From positions 1 through 15,815 of the forward strand of contig JAFGHN010000131.1 in the NCBI GenBank assembly GCA_016930115.1: a DNA stretch of 15,815 bases. Direction: 5' to 3'. This document shows, one piece after another, positions 6,243 to 12,844 of the stretch (position 1 is its first letter; every line of letters starts with the position of its first letter). This DNA comes from Spirochaetales bacterium (lineage in GTDB: Bacteria; Spirochaetota; Spirochaetia; ARS1246). Position numbers and translations under genes: made by a program. Below the pieces are notes generated by a model. It did not search any database, was not told the origin of the DNA, and saw nothing but the letters and a program-made list of their open reading frames with translations.

Positions 6243-6511
6243 AGCGATTTCCGTACTTTTAAAACGTGCGCGAGTATATGGGCTATTATCTCATACATCT
6301 GCTCTGGAATGAAAGAACCCACCTGAAACTCATAAAGCGCTTTTGAGAGCTCCGGTTCGGATACAATCTCAACCCCATTCTCTCTGGCGATCTTCAACAG
6401 CCTCGCCGCCAACTCCCTCTTCCCTTTGGCGACGATGAACGGCGCGGGTAATTCTCTCACATACTTGACGGCAACCGCAGTGTTCTCATCAGTCATCAGA
6501 GAGATCCTCAC
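6239..6511 (-). CDS. Free-standing FlhB cytoplasmic-domain-like protein
   Basis: A 90-residue protein resembling the C-terminal cytoplasmic part of FlhB/YscU, the substrate-specificity switch of flagellar and type III export. AVAVKY (residues 12-17) corresponds to the strand after the autocleavage site. Further matches are PAPFIVAKGKRELAARLLKIA (23-43), the block GVEIVSEPELSKALYEF (46-62), and GSFIPEQMYEIIAHILAHV (65-83). There are no membrane helices and no NPTH cleavage motif, so it corresponds to the post-cleavage fragment encoded as a separate gene. Start GTG 6509-6511 overlaps the FliK-like stop (GTGA). An ATG at 6494-6496 with GAGG 9 bases upstream is a plausible alternative, giving 85 residues. 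Orphan FlhB-like genes are known in flagellated bacteria; their exact role is unsettled. Confidence 0.85.
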   Translation of the reverse strand: MRISLMTDENTAVAVKYVRELPAPFIVAKGKRELAARLLKIARENGVEIVSEPELSKALYEFQVGSFIPEQMYEIIAHILAHVLKVRKSL

Positions 6512-7530
6512 GCAAACTTATCCACGCCCGCAAATGGCTCAACCTCCTCGAGAGCAAGACAATCAAACCTGTCTCTGTCAATACTATTATCGTCATTTAT
6601 GGAACTCAGGTTACGGAGTTTTTTGGGAAGCTCCTCTGAGCGCCGTACAAACTCTTGAAGAAGCGCGGTCTCATTGCACCCCACTGTGATCACGCTCTTA
6701 TCGTCTATCGGCCAGGGCATTGAAAACGTGAACACAGAGCCTTCCGTCGATGCATCCATGGCAAGCTTCTTTATATCTCCTGTATCGCTCACACGAAGAC
6801 GCAAAGTACCGGTGACATCCCGCGACGCCTGCTTCAGAGCGTAGGGTATAAGAACCCAGCTTTCACGGTTTCCTTTCAGATGATTGAAAAGATGGAGCGT
6901 TTCATCTTTTCCTGCGGGGGTCTCGACCTGCTCTTTCAGCTGTCTCGCCAATGAACAGACATCCACCGGATCATCCTCGTCCTTTCTATTTCGGTTTCGC
7001 CTCTGAGAAGACCCATCATCCGGGTCGCAAAACCCCTCGAACAATCCAAGGACGTAATCCACGATTCCGGTATCCGGTGAAATATTCTTCTCTGCGAGCG
7101 CCGACAGAACACTTGCGGTTGTGCTGTTTTTCTTCCGGGTCCCTCCGAATACCTCCATCGATCTTTTGAAAACTGGAGTATCAATCGGAAGGCCTGCACG
7201 CCTGAACGCCAGAACGAGCATCTCTTTGACCTTGTCCGCGTCGAATACTCCGCGGGGAAACAAGCCGTTCGTTCTCTCCGGTGCCTGCCCCCGTTCCGGC
7301 GCAACATGAAGCAGCACCCTGTTCGCCGTAATTTCGGCTTTTGTACGAATCCACTTTCCCGGCTCGAGCCTTACCGTCGATTGAATGGTCATCACTCTGC
7401 CGTTGTGGCTCACCCGCCACTTCCCCGCCGACAGCTCCCGTAACACTTCGAGCACCACCGTATCGCCTGATCGTATCGCGGGGCTGATATTCCCCTGCGA
7501 TTGAATGATGCTAAACGATACCGGAGGCAT
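6508..7530 (-). CDS. FliK-like (hook-length-control-like) protein
   Basis: A 340-residue protein, assigned tentatively. Residues 22-76 show GDTVVLEVLRELSAGKWRVS, then NGRVMTIQSTVRLEPGKW and a closing VLLHV strand. This beta pattern is commonly found in proteins annotated as FliK-like. The middle (about 90-170) is helical, followed by a charged low-complexity linker (175-190). Residues 222-275, around WVLIPYALKQ and GTLRLRVSDTGDIKKLAMDA, look like a degenerate FliK C-terminal switch-interaction domain. The direct downstream, 4-base-overlapping neighbour is FlhB-C-like, the known partner class of FliK, which supports the call. ATG 7528-7530 starts one base after the rplS stop with no clear Shine-Dalgarno sequence, so reinitiation is likely. 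It lacks the Gln/Pro-rich ruler expected of a full hook-length regulator. Confidence 0.6.
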   Translation of the reverse strand: MPPVSFSIIQSQGNISPAIRSGDTVVLEVLRELSAGKWRVSHNGRVMTIQSTVRLEPGKWIRTKAEITANRVLLHVAPERGQAPERTNGLFPRGVFDADKVKEMLVLAFRRAGLPIDTPVFKRSMEVFGGTRKKNSTTASVLSALAEKNISPDTGIVDYVLGLFEGFCDPDDGSSQRRNRNRKDEDDPVDVCSLARQLKEQVETPAGKDETLHLFNHLKGNRESWVLIPYALKQASRDVTGTLRLRVSDTGDIKKLAMDASTEGSVFTFSMPWPIDDKSVITVGCNETALLQEFVRRSEELPKKLRNLSSINDDNSIDRDRFDCLALEEVEPFAGVDKFA

Positions 7531-7531
7531 T

Positions 7532-7903
7532 TTAGGATTCAGTATCCTCTTTGTGCTTTTTTGTCAGAAGCTCCGCCACCTTCGCCGCTTTGCCCACACG
7601 GTTACGGACGTAGTACAGCTTTGCCCTTCTCACGCGGCCCCGCCTCACTACTTCAATTTTCTGCACTCTTGGTGAATGGAGCGGAAAGATCCTTTCAACG
7701 CCCACACCGTATGAAATTTTTCTGACGGTGAAACTTGCCGCCATGCCCGAGTTGTTCCTCGATATGCAGAGCCCCTCGAATACCTGCACACGTTCGTTTG
7801 CTCCTTCAACAATCTTGAAGTGCACCCGCAACGTATCACCCGGCTTGAAAGCCTGCACGTCTTCTTTGAGTTGCTTGGATTCAACTGACTTCAACGCATC
7901 CAT
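7532..7903 (-). CDS. rplS: 50S ribosomal protein L19
   Basis: bL19, located at the 30S-50S interface. The 123-residue length is typical. Family blocks: FKPGDTLRVHFKIVEG (about 19-34), RVQVFEGLCISRNNSG, FTVRKISYGVGVERIFPLHSP, and RRGRVRRAKLYYVRNRVGKAA. The start is taken as ATG 7901-7903, with AAGGAG 6 bases upstream; the GTG directly before it is too close to that site. It follows trmD by 30 bases, as is usual for rpsP-rimM-trmD-rplS operons. Confidence 0.97.
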   Translation of the reverse strand: MDALKSVESKQLKEDVQAFKPGDTLRVHFKIVEGANERVQVFEGLCISRNNSGMAASFTVRKISYGVGVERIFPLHSPRVQKIEVVRRGRVRRAKLYYVRNRVGKAAKVAELLTKKHKEDTES

Positions 7904-7933
7904 CACGCGCTCCTTTTCATGTTATTACGTGCG

Positions 7934-8599
7934 TTATTCCACCAGATCCGGACGCACGCGCACGGTTTTTTCACGGCCCTGCTCTCTTCTCCACGCCCTG
8001 ATTCTCTCGTGATGGCCGGAGAGCAGGACTTCCGGCACTCTCATACCTCTGAAAATCTCAGGCCTTGTATAATGGGGATATTCAAGAGATCCATCCGTAA
8101 AACTCTCTTCCGTCAACGACTCGTCACTGATCACCCCGCTCAAGAGACGATACACCGTATCGATAATTGCAAGCGACGCCACTTCGCCGGATGACAGCAC
8201 GTAATCCCCAATCGTTATTTCGTCATCAACATAGAGGTCGATTATCCGCTGATCGATGCCCTCATAGTGACCACAAATAAATACCAGATCCGATTCCCCG
8301 GCCAATTCCCCGGCATACCGCTGGTCGAAAATGCGTCCCGATGGGGTCGGAAATATCGTCCTTTTTCTTCCGGCCTCGACGGAATCCAGCGCGCCTGCCA
8401 GCGGCTCAGGCTTCATCACCATCCCGGCCCCGCCTCCATAAGGCGCATCATCACAGCTCTTGTGCTTGTCGGCGGCAAAATCCCGGACATTCACTATGTT
8501 GTACCTTACCAAGTTCCGTTCGACAGCCCGTTTCATAATCGAGCTCGAAAAATACGGGCGCACCATTTCAGGGAATAGAGTGAGGACCTGAATATTCAT
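7934..8599 (-). CDS. trmD: tRNA (guanine-N1)-methyltransferase
   Basis: SPOUT-class enzyme that methylates G37 of tRNAs using S-adenosylmethionine and thereby prevents +1 frameshifting. Motifs seen: DDAPYGGGAGMVMKPEP (50-66), ICGHYEGIDQRI (108-119), TIGDYVLSSGE (129-139; the family normally has SGGE, so one Gly is Ser here) and SFTDGSLEYPHYTRP (166-180), containing the conserved Asp169 of the active site. The 221-residue length is a little short of the usual 230-250. ATG 8597-8599 is 4 bases after the rimM stop. Confidence 0.97.
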   Translation of the reverse strand: MNIQVLTLFPEMVRPYFSSSIMKRAVERNLVRYNIVNVRDFAADKHKSCDDAPYGGGAGMVMKPEPLAGALDSVEAGRKRTIFPTPSGRIFDQRYAGELAGESDLVFICGHYEGIDQRIIDLYVDDEITIGDYVLSSGEVASLAIIDTVYRLLSGVISDESLTEESFTDGSLEYPHYTRPEIFRGMRVPEVLLSGHHERIRAWRREQGREKTVRVRPDLVE

Positions 8600-8603
8600 G
8601 ACA

Positions 8604-9098
8604 CTACCAGGAACCTTTTAACTCGATTTCCTTTTCTTTCAAGTTTACTTTGCCAAAAAGCTCACCGGAAAAAGGAAGCATGTAGGTTTCTCCGGCAACG
8701 TCACGCACTTCCAGAAACGCTTTTGAATCAGCATCGCAAACAGCTTCAATCCTGCCAAAAACCTCTCCCCGGAAAATCACATTGCAGCCGGTCAAATCGG
8801 CGATATAGTACTCCTTTCTCCGCTTCCCCGCCGCCTTTTTCCGGTCCACCCAGACTGTCCAATCCACATACTTTCTAACAGCTTCGGGCGTATCTACTCC
8901 TTTCAGCTTGAGCAGTACGGATTTGCCGTTGAGTATCCCGTCTTCGACCAGGAACTCTTTTTTTTCTGATTTCCCCTCCAGTAAGATTGTTTTCAACTTG
9001 AGCAGATGTCTGGTTTCGCCCGAGAAACTTTCAACCCTGACATAGCCCTTCAAACCGTGCGGTTGTTTGATCCTCGCAGTGGCCAACATCTTCTTCAT
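8604..9098 (-). CDS. rimM: Ribosome maturation factor RimM
   Basis: A 164-residue assembly factor for the head of the 30S subunit. It has the two-domain architecture. The N-terminal RimM barrel starts TARIKQPHGLKGYVRVESFSG, matching the family's I-x-x-x-x-G-l-x-G-x-v-x-v pattern. The C-terminal PRC-barrel-like part starts EYYIADLTGCNVI, includes GRIEAVCDADSKAFLEV and ends in YMLPFSGEL. ATG 9096-9098 has GAGG 9 bases upstream. The 110-base gap to khpA is the longest inside the rpsP-rplS block and contains hairpin-forming sequence, described separately. Confidence 0.95.
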   Translation of the reverse strand: MKKMLATARIKQPHGLKGYVRVESFSGETRHLLKLKTILLEGKSEKKEFLVEDGILNGKSVLLKLKGVDTPEAVRKYVDWTVWVDRKKAAGKRRKEYYIADLTGCNVIFRGEVFGRIEAVCDADSKAFLEVRDVAGETYMLPFSGELFGKVNLKEKEIELKGSW

Positions 9099-9119
9099 TA
9101 TTGAGCGCCTCTACAGACT

Positions 9120-9138
9120 TGCGCGTCGACATCGCGCA
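9120..9138. repeat. Small GC-rich inverted repeat upstream of rimM
   Basis: TGCGCG (9120-9125) pairs perfectly with CGCGCA (9133-9138) around a 7-base loop. On the minus strand it would form a hairpin in the rimM leader, about 20 bases before the start codon and just upstream of its ribosome binding site. It could affect translation; no known motif is recognised. Confidence 0.35.
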
Positions 9139-9159
9139 CATACGAAAAACCTCGATATT

Positions 9160-9188
9160 ATTATCATTTGAACATCAGCACTTGAAAA
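9160..9188 (-). promoter_or_regulatory. Weak promoter candidate for rimM-trmD-rplS
   Basis: The minus strand has TTTTCA (9183-9188), a 17-base spacer and GATAAT (9160-9165), 4/6 and 5/6 matches to consensus, in the khpA-rimM gap. The -10 lies in an AT-rich stretch. The fit is only moderate and no data distinguish it from chance. Confidence 0.28.
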
Positions 9189-9208
9189 AAGGCGTTTTTC
9201 GATGTGCT
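9177..9208 (-). other. Hairpin directly after the khpA stop codon
   Basis: Two nested stems: outer AGCAC (9177-9181) with GTGCT (9204-9208), inner GAAAAA (9184-9189) with TTTTTC (9195-9200), the arms separated by small internal mismatches. It begins immediately after the khpA TAG (9209-9211). No U-run follows the outer stem on the minus strand, so it is more like a processing or attenuation structure than an intrinsic terminator. Confidence 0.4.
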
Positions 9209-9442
9209 CTAGTCCAAGATTTCCAGTACCACCCTTTTGCCGGTCCTTGTTGCAGAAGCGCTCAAGATAGTGCGAACGGCTTTTGCAATCCGGCCGTGTT
9301 TGCCGATAACCTTACCGATATCGCTTTGTGCAACCCTCAGTTCGAGAATGGTTGATTTCTCGCCTTCTATCATGTTGACATTTACGCCGCTCGGATCGTC
9401 TACCAGAGACTTTGCTATATACTCGACGAGATCCTTCTCCAT
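9209..9442 (-). CDS. khpA: KH-domain RNA-binding protein KhpA
   Basis: A 77-residue single-KH protein of the YlqC/KhpA family, usually encoded between rpsP and rimM. The KH core is IGKVIGKHGRIAKAVRTIL, with the GKHG loop (residues 48-51) that contacts RNA; flanking strands are LELRVA and RVVLEIL. KhpA forms a heterodimer with KhpB/Jag in several bacteria; no khpB is in this window. ATG 9440-9442 has a near-perfect ribosome binding site (AGGAGG, 5 bases upstream). A GC-rich hairpin lies in the 51-base gap between the rpsP stop and this site (GCCGGC at 9474-9479 with GCCGGC at 9455-9460, or an overlapping shorter pairing) and may modulate expression. Confidence 0.95.
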   Translation of the reverse strand: MEKDLVEYIAKSLVDDPSGVNVNMIEGEKSTILELRVAQSDIGKVIGKHGRIAKAVRTILSASATRTGKRVVLEILD

Positions 9443-9493
9443 TCATCCCTCCTTGCCGGCTATCAGAAGCCAGGCCGGCCCGCCGCCGACACT

Positions 9494-9775
9494 TCACGCA
9501 TCGTCGCCCGGCGAAAGCTCCTCTTTCTGTGCTTTGAGTGCGTTCTTGTTCAGCAGCCGTCTCACCGTATCCGTAGGACGGGCGCCCTTTTGTATCCACT
9601 CACGCACCCGGTCTTCCTTGATTCGCAGCTGTTTTCCTTCGACTTCTATGGGATGGTACAGTCCCACTTCTTCTAGCGTTCTTCCGTCTCTTGGATTACG
9701 AGAGTCCACAACAACCAGTCGATAGAATGGCCTTTTCTTGGTTCCGTACCTTTTCAGCCTGATTTTTACACCCAC
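9494..9775 (-). CDS. rpsP: 30S ribosomal protein S16
   Basis: bS16, 93 residues. The N-terminus VKIRLKRYGTKKRPFYRLVV, followed by DSRNPRDGRTLEEVGLYHP, is diagnostic. The KGARPTDTVRRLL segment is also conserved. The start is GTG 9773-9775 with an ideal AGGAGG 6 bases upstream. It starts 24 bases after ffh, matching the common ffh-rpsP order. Confidence 0.97.
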   Translation of the reverse strand: MGVKIRLKRYGTKKRPFYRLVVVDSRNPRDGRTLEEVGLYHPIEVEGKQLRIKEDRVREWIQKGARPTDTVRRLLNKNALKAQKEELSPGDDA

Positions 9776-9799
9776 ACTATTCCTCCTAAGGATTATCCG

Positions 9800-11128
9800 T
9801 TAAGCGCCGAATTGCGACATCAATTTCGCCTGATACTTCTTGTTCTTAGTCGCCTTTTTCATGGTGAGGCGCATTGTTTCAAATTTCTTGAGGAGCCTGT
9901 TCACTTCGAAAACGGGGGTTCCGCTTCCTTTCGCTATCCTCCTCCTGCGCGAAGGTCCTATTATGCGATGATTTCTCCGCTCGTCAAGGGTCATCGAGAG
10001 AATGATTGCCTCCTCACGCTTCATCCCTTCAGGATCGATATCATCCTCCGACAAAGCGCCCCGGGCACCGGGTATCATTTCGATGAGTGATTGAATACTC
10101 CCCATTTTCTTCAGCCGGCTGAACTGCTCGAGATAATCTTCCAGGGTAAAGGTCGCCGATTGGAGCTTTTTCTGCAGTTTCTCCGCTTCGTGTACGTCAA
10201 TTGTATTCTGAGCTTTTTCAACGAGAGTAACGACATCACCCATACCGAGAATGCGTGACGCAATCCTTTCCGGATAGAACGGCTCAAGATCATCAACCTT
10301 TTCTCCGGTGCCGATGTATTTTAAGGGTTTGCCGATGACCGATTTCAAAGAGAGCGCAGCACCGCCGCGGGCATCGGAATCGAACTTGCTTAAGATGACA
10401 CCCGTTATACCTACAGTTTTGTCAAACTCGCCGGCAACTTCCACGGCCTGCTGCCCGGACATTGCATCGGCCACGAGCAGGCATTCCGATGGCGCACACA
10501 GGACCCTGATCTCACGAATCTCCGCCATCATCTTTTCATCGACATGAAGCCTTCCAGCCGTATCTATGATGAGCGTGTTGAACTGGTTTTTCTTTGCGTA
10601 TGCTATCGCGTTCTTGACCACAGTCTGCGGAGTTGAGTCATCCTCACGATAGACTTCTATGTTTACACTTTCGCCTAATACCCGAAGCTGCTCCACTGCG
10701 GCCGGCCTCACAAGATCGGCCGCCACAAGCATCGGCTTCCTGCCTTCTTTCTTCAGAGCAAGTCCGAGCTTTGCAGCCGTCGTCGTTTTGCCTGAACCCT
10801 GCAGGCCCATGAGGAGTATTGTAGACAGCGTATCAGGGCCTTTCAGTTGAAGCGTCTGCCGCGAATCTCCGAGCAGGCTGACCATCTTGTCGTGAATAAT
10901 CTTGATAAACTGCTGTCCGGGAGTAACCGATTTCAGGACCCCTTCCCCGCGAGCCTCCTCGATGGTCTGGTTGACGAATCTTCTGACAACACGCAGATTC
11001 ACATCGGCTTCGAGAAGCGCGATTTTTATCTCGTTTACCGTGTCTTGTATGTTCTTTTCTGTGATCTGCGCTTTGCCGGAAAGCTGTCTTACAATTCCGG
11101 CAAGCTTATCAGAAATACGCTCAAGCAA
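9800..11128 (-). CDS. ffh: Signal recognition particle GTPase Ffh
   Basis: SRP54 homologue that binds signal sequences at the ribosome and docks with FtsY at the membrane. It has 442 residues. The N domain has the ALLEADVNL motif (37-45). G domain: G1 GLQGSGKTT (108-116), DTAGR (189-193), G4 SKFD (247-250) and the ARGGAALS block at 253-260. The M domain carries the SRP-RNA-binding SRRRRIAKGSG (393-403). Two small deviations from the usual sequence: SKFD replaces TKLD, and Ser follows where Gly is common. The start is TTG 11126-11128, with AGGGG about 8 bases upstream. No better in-frame start exists; ATT/GAA codons precede it. A good promoter lies directly upstream. ftsY, often nearby, is absent from the window. 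Confidence 0.96.
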   Translation of the reverse strand: MLERISDKLAGIVRQLSGKAQITEKNIQDTVNEIKIALLEADVNLRVVRRFVNQTIEEARGEGVLKSVTPGQQFIKIIHDKMVSLLGDSRQTLQLKGPDTLSTILLMGLQGSGKTTTAAKLGLALKKEGRKPMLVAADLVRPAAVEQLRVLGESVNIEVYREDDSTPQTVVKNAIAYAKKNQFNTLIIDTAGRLHVDEKMMAEIREIRVLCAPSECLLVADAMSGQQAVEVAGEFDKTVGITGVILSKFDSDARGGAALSLKSVIGKPLKYIGTGEKVDDLEPFYPERIASRILGMGDVVTLVEKAQNTIDVHEAEKLQKKLQSATFTLEDYLEQFSRLKKMGSIQSLIEMIPGARGALSEDDIDPEGMKREEAIILSMTLDERRNHRIIGPSRRRRIAKGSGTPVFEVNRLLKKFETMRLTMKKATKNKKYQAKLMSQFGA

Positions 11129-11158
11129 TTCAATAGCCCCTGGGAAAGTGTTGGGTAA

Positions 11159-11187
11159 TTAATACAGATTTACGGCCTCTAAGTCAA
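11159..11187 (-). promoter_or_regulatory. Promoter candidate for ffh-rpsP operon
   Basis: The minus strand has TTGACT (11182-11187, 5/6), a 17-base spacer and TATTAA (11159-11164, 4/6). The -35 box overlaps the TGA stop of the upstream lipoprotein gene. The predicted start near 11152 gives a leader of about 24 bases to the ffh TTG, leaving its ribosome binding site inside the transcript. This suggests that ffh and the downstream ribosomal genes have their own transcription in addition to readthrough from smc. Confidence 0.55.
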
Positions 11188-12491
11188 CGAAGGTCGAGAA
11201 AATGCCTGTCGAGATAGCGCACTCGTTTTGCCGCATCGAAGTAATAAAGACTTGCGGGATAAAGATCTACAACTGCAGCGTAGTAATTCCGGGCTTTTTT
11301 TTCATTTCTCAGTTCTTCGGTTTCATGCAGTCTGCCAAGCTCGTAATACCTCAAATCGTTGTCCGGCCTACGCGGAAAAATCTTGACAAACCGTTCAAGA
11401 CACAGCGCGTATTCGCTAAGATAACCGGCTGACTTATACCACCTGGCAATGCCGTCAAGCTCTTCCTGTTGTTCCGGTGTCACGTGAAAAAGTATCTGTG
11501 AAAGCAACTCACGTGCTCCAGCCGGGTCTTCGAGCGCCTGAGAAAGATTCGACGGACGCGCTACCGTGACCTGCTTCTCCGCCGGCGCCGACGTTGCTGC
11601 ATATCGATCCGCTGTCACTCCTCCCTGCTGGTCTTCTTCGAGGATTATCGTCACGCTTTCACGGGTTTGCGTACCCGATCGGCTGTCCTGGATCTGGAAC
11701 TCCAAGACGTACTCCCCGGGGGATTTTGCATCAAACTCGAAGAGCGTCTCATCCGCTGCTATCGTCCGGGAGCGCAGGAAAATTTCCCCTTCATCACCGC
11801 CGGCACTGGTAAAAATCCAACCCCGGCCTGCAAACGCCAGTGCAATTGTGTCTGACGGCGCGAAGGTGAGCCTGCGCCCATCCATGGGTTGTCCTGTCTC
11901 TCCGGCAGTGTTATTGAGTATCACGCCATCCGGCGGTTCCTCTGAGGCGGGACGAGCCACCGGCCCTGCGGCGGACGCAGTAACACCCGGCTTCGCGGCA
12001 TCCAGACCAGTGTGTCCCTCAACTCGAGCCACCGCAGACTCCGCCGCGGCCGCAGGCCGCATCACTGTCTCCGCTTCCGCCGGCGCCGCGGGCCGCAGCA
12101 CTGTCTTCACTTCCGCCGGCATCACCGGCGGGGCCTCAGGTAAAGCCGGCTCAGGCAGGTTAGCCCGATAAAGGGCGTCTGACGCATCGCTCTGCTTTGG
12201 ATCAATGAGCGTCACGGCCACCGGAGGGAATTCCGTCTGAGTGCTTGCATCGGAATGTGCGGGGACGGGCTCCGGAGGAACACCAAAGGATTCTGGTTCA
12301 TGAAAGAGAGCGGGAATCGCAAGCAGCAGCACCGACGGTTTCTCATCAATGACAGCCGCAGGTACAGGGTTGCGCGTCTTCACAACGGGGGTGGTTTCTA
12401 TCTCGCTTTCATGAATTTCTGAAACGCCGGTCATTGTGGCGCAAGAGCTGAGGAATAAGGCCACCAGCAACCCAATCAGGCTGCCGGTCAC
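11184..12491 (-). CDS. Putative lipoprotein with Pro/Ala-rich tether, beta domain and helical C-terminus
   Basis: A 435-residue protein, family not recognised. The start is GTG 12489-12491, overlapping the stop of the one-TM gene (GTGA). This start places a lipoprotein signal (TGSLIGLLVALFLSSC) at the very N-terminus with the lipidated Cys at residue 17; a longer in-frame extension is rejected for that reason. Residues about 20-200 are rich in Pro, Ala, Glu and Val and include a 12-residue tandem repeat (AEVKTVLRPAAP / AEAETVMRPAAA). Residues about 205-290 look like a beta-sandwich (LTFAPSDTIALAFAG ... GEYVLEFQI). The C-terminal 115 residues are helical with TPR-like features (YYELGRLHETEELRNEKKAR, YYAAVVDLYP). 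Likely an envelope-anchored protein reaching across the periplasm. Its location between smc and ffh gives no functional clue. Confidence 0.82.
   Translation of the reverse strand: MTGSLIGLLVALFLSSCATMTGVSEIHESEIETTPVVKTRNPVPAAVIDEKPSVLLLAIPALFHEPESFGVPPEPVPAHSDASTQTEFPPVAVTLIDPKQSDASDALYRANLPEPALPEAPPVMPAEVKTVLRPAAPAEAETVMRPAAAAESAVARVEGHTGLDAAKPGVTASAAGPVARPASEEPPDGVILNNTAGETGQPMDGRRLTFAPSDTIALAFAGRGWIFTSAGGDEGEIFLRSRTIAADETLFEFDAKSPGEYVLEFQIQDSRSGTQTRESVTIILEEDQQGGVTADRYAATSAPAEKQVTVARPSNLSQALEDPAGARELLSQILFHVTPEQQEELDGIARWYKSAGYLSEYALCLERFVKIFPRRPDNDLRYYELGRLHETEELRNEKKARNYYAAVVDLYPASLYYFDAAKRVRYLDRHFLDLR
12055..12126 (-). repeat. 36-bp tandem duplication in the lipoprotein tether
   Basis: Two adjacent 36-base units (12055-12090 and 12091-12126) match at 29 of 36 positions. 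They encode two in-frame 12-residue Ala/Pro/Glu repeats. Divergence shows the duplication is not very recent. The flanking sequence contains further, weaker Ala-rich similarity. Confidence 0.75.
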
Positions 12492-12844
12492 GGTATTTCT
12501 TTTACAAAGTCTCTGATCACCGCGTCCGTCTGTTCTCTCATCAACTCGATACCGATCTCCGCCGGATCTATCCAGAACAGATCGACCTGATCTTGGTTCC
12601 ACTGCTTCAGTGGTTCCCGGGAGAAATACCATCTCTCCCCTCCTGTGAGTGTAAACTCTTCGGGTATCACGACATCCGTTATGTAAGGGACTTCGGCCTG
12701 CTGACCGTCAGGCTCACCGGTGACGAATGCGGCCTTCTCCCTCTTCGAGAGGCCGGTTGTAACGGTTATGACGACCGCTACAACCGTCACGGCGGCAACC
12801 GTCGCGCCGATGATCGTTATCTCCTTTTTCGAGAAAAGCCTCAC
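12488..12844 (-). CDS. Small single-pass membrane protein, unknown function
   Basis: A 118-residue protein. A short basic N-terminus (MRLFSKKE) is followed by one hydrophobic helix (about 9-31), giving an N-in, C-out topology with an extracytoplasmic domain of about 85 residues. That domain includes VPYITDVVIPEEF, GGERWYFSREPLKQW, VDLFWIDPAEIG and a final helix (EQTDAVIRDFVKEI). No family was recognised. The GTG at 12842-12844 has GGAGG 7 bases upstream and overlaps the smc stop (GTGA); the 3' end overlaps the lipoprotein start in the same way. The two envelope genes are therefore translationally linked and probably work together. Confidence 0.8.
   Translation of the reverse strand: MRLFSKKEITIIGATVAAVTVVAVVITVTTGLSKREKAAFVTGEPDGQQAEVPYITDVVIPEEFTLTGGERWYFSREPLKQWNQDQVDLFWIDPAEIGIELMREQTDAVIRDFVKEIP

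Noticed and set aside
5653..6312. 219-codon plus-strand frame opposite the HD-GYP gene
   Set aside because: It is Ser/Arg-rich low-complexity translation of the opposite strand of a clear HD-GYP gene, with no independent support.
11566..12171. 201-codon plus-strand frame opposite the Pro/Ala-rich lipoprotein
   Set aside because: The high-GC, repeat-containing tether naturally lacks stops on the other strand; the predicted product is Ala/Ser/Gly low complexity.
12492..12632. Longer N-terminus for the 435-residue lipoprotein
   Set aside because: It would overlap the one-TM gene by more than 140 bases and place the lipoprotein signal peptide about 50 residues inside the protein.
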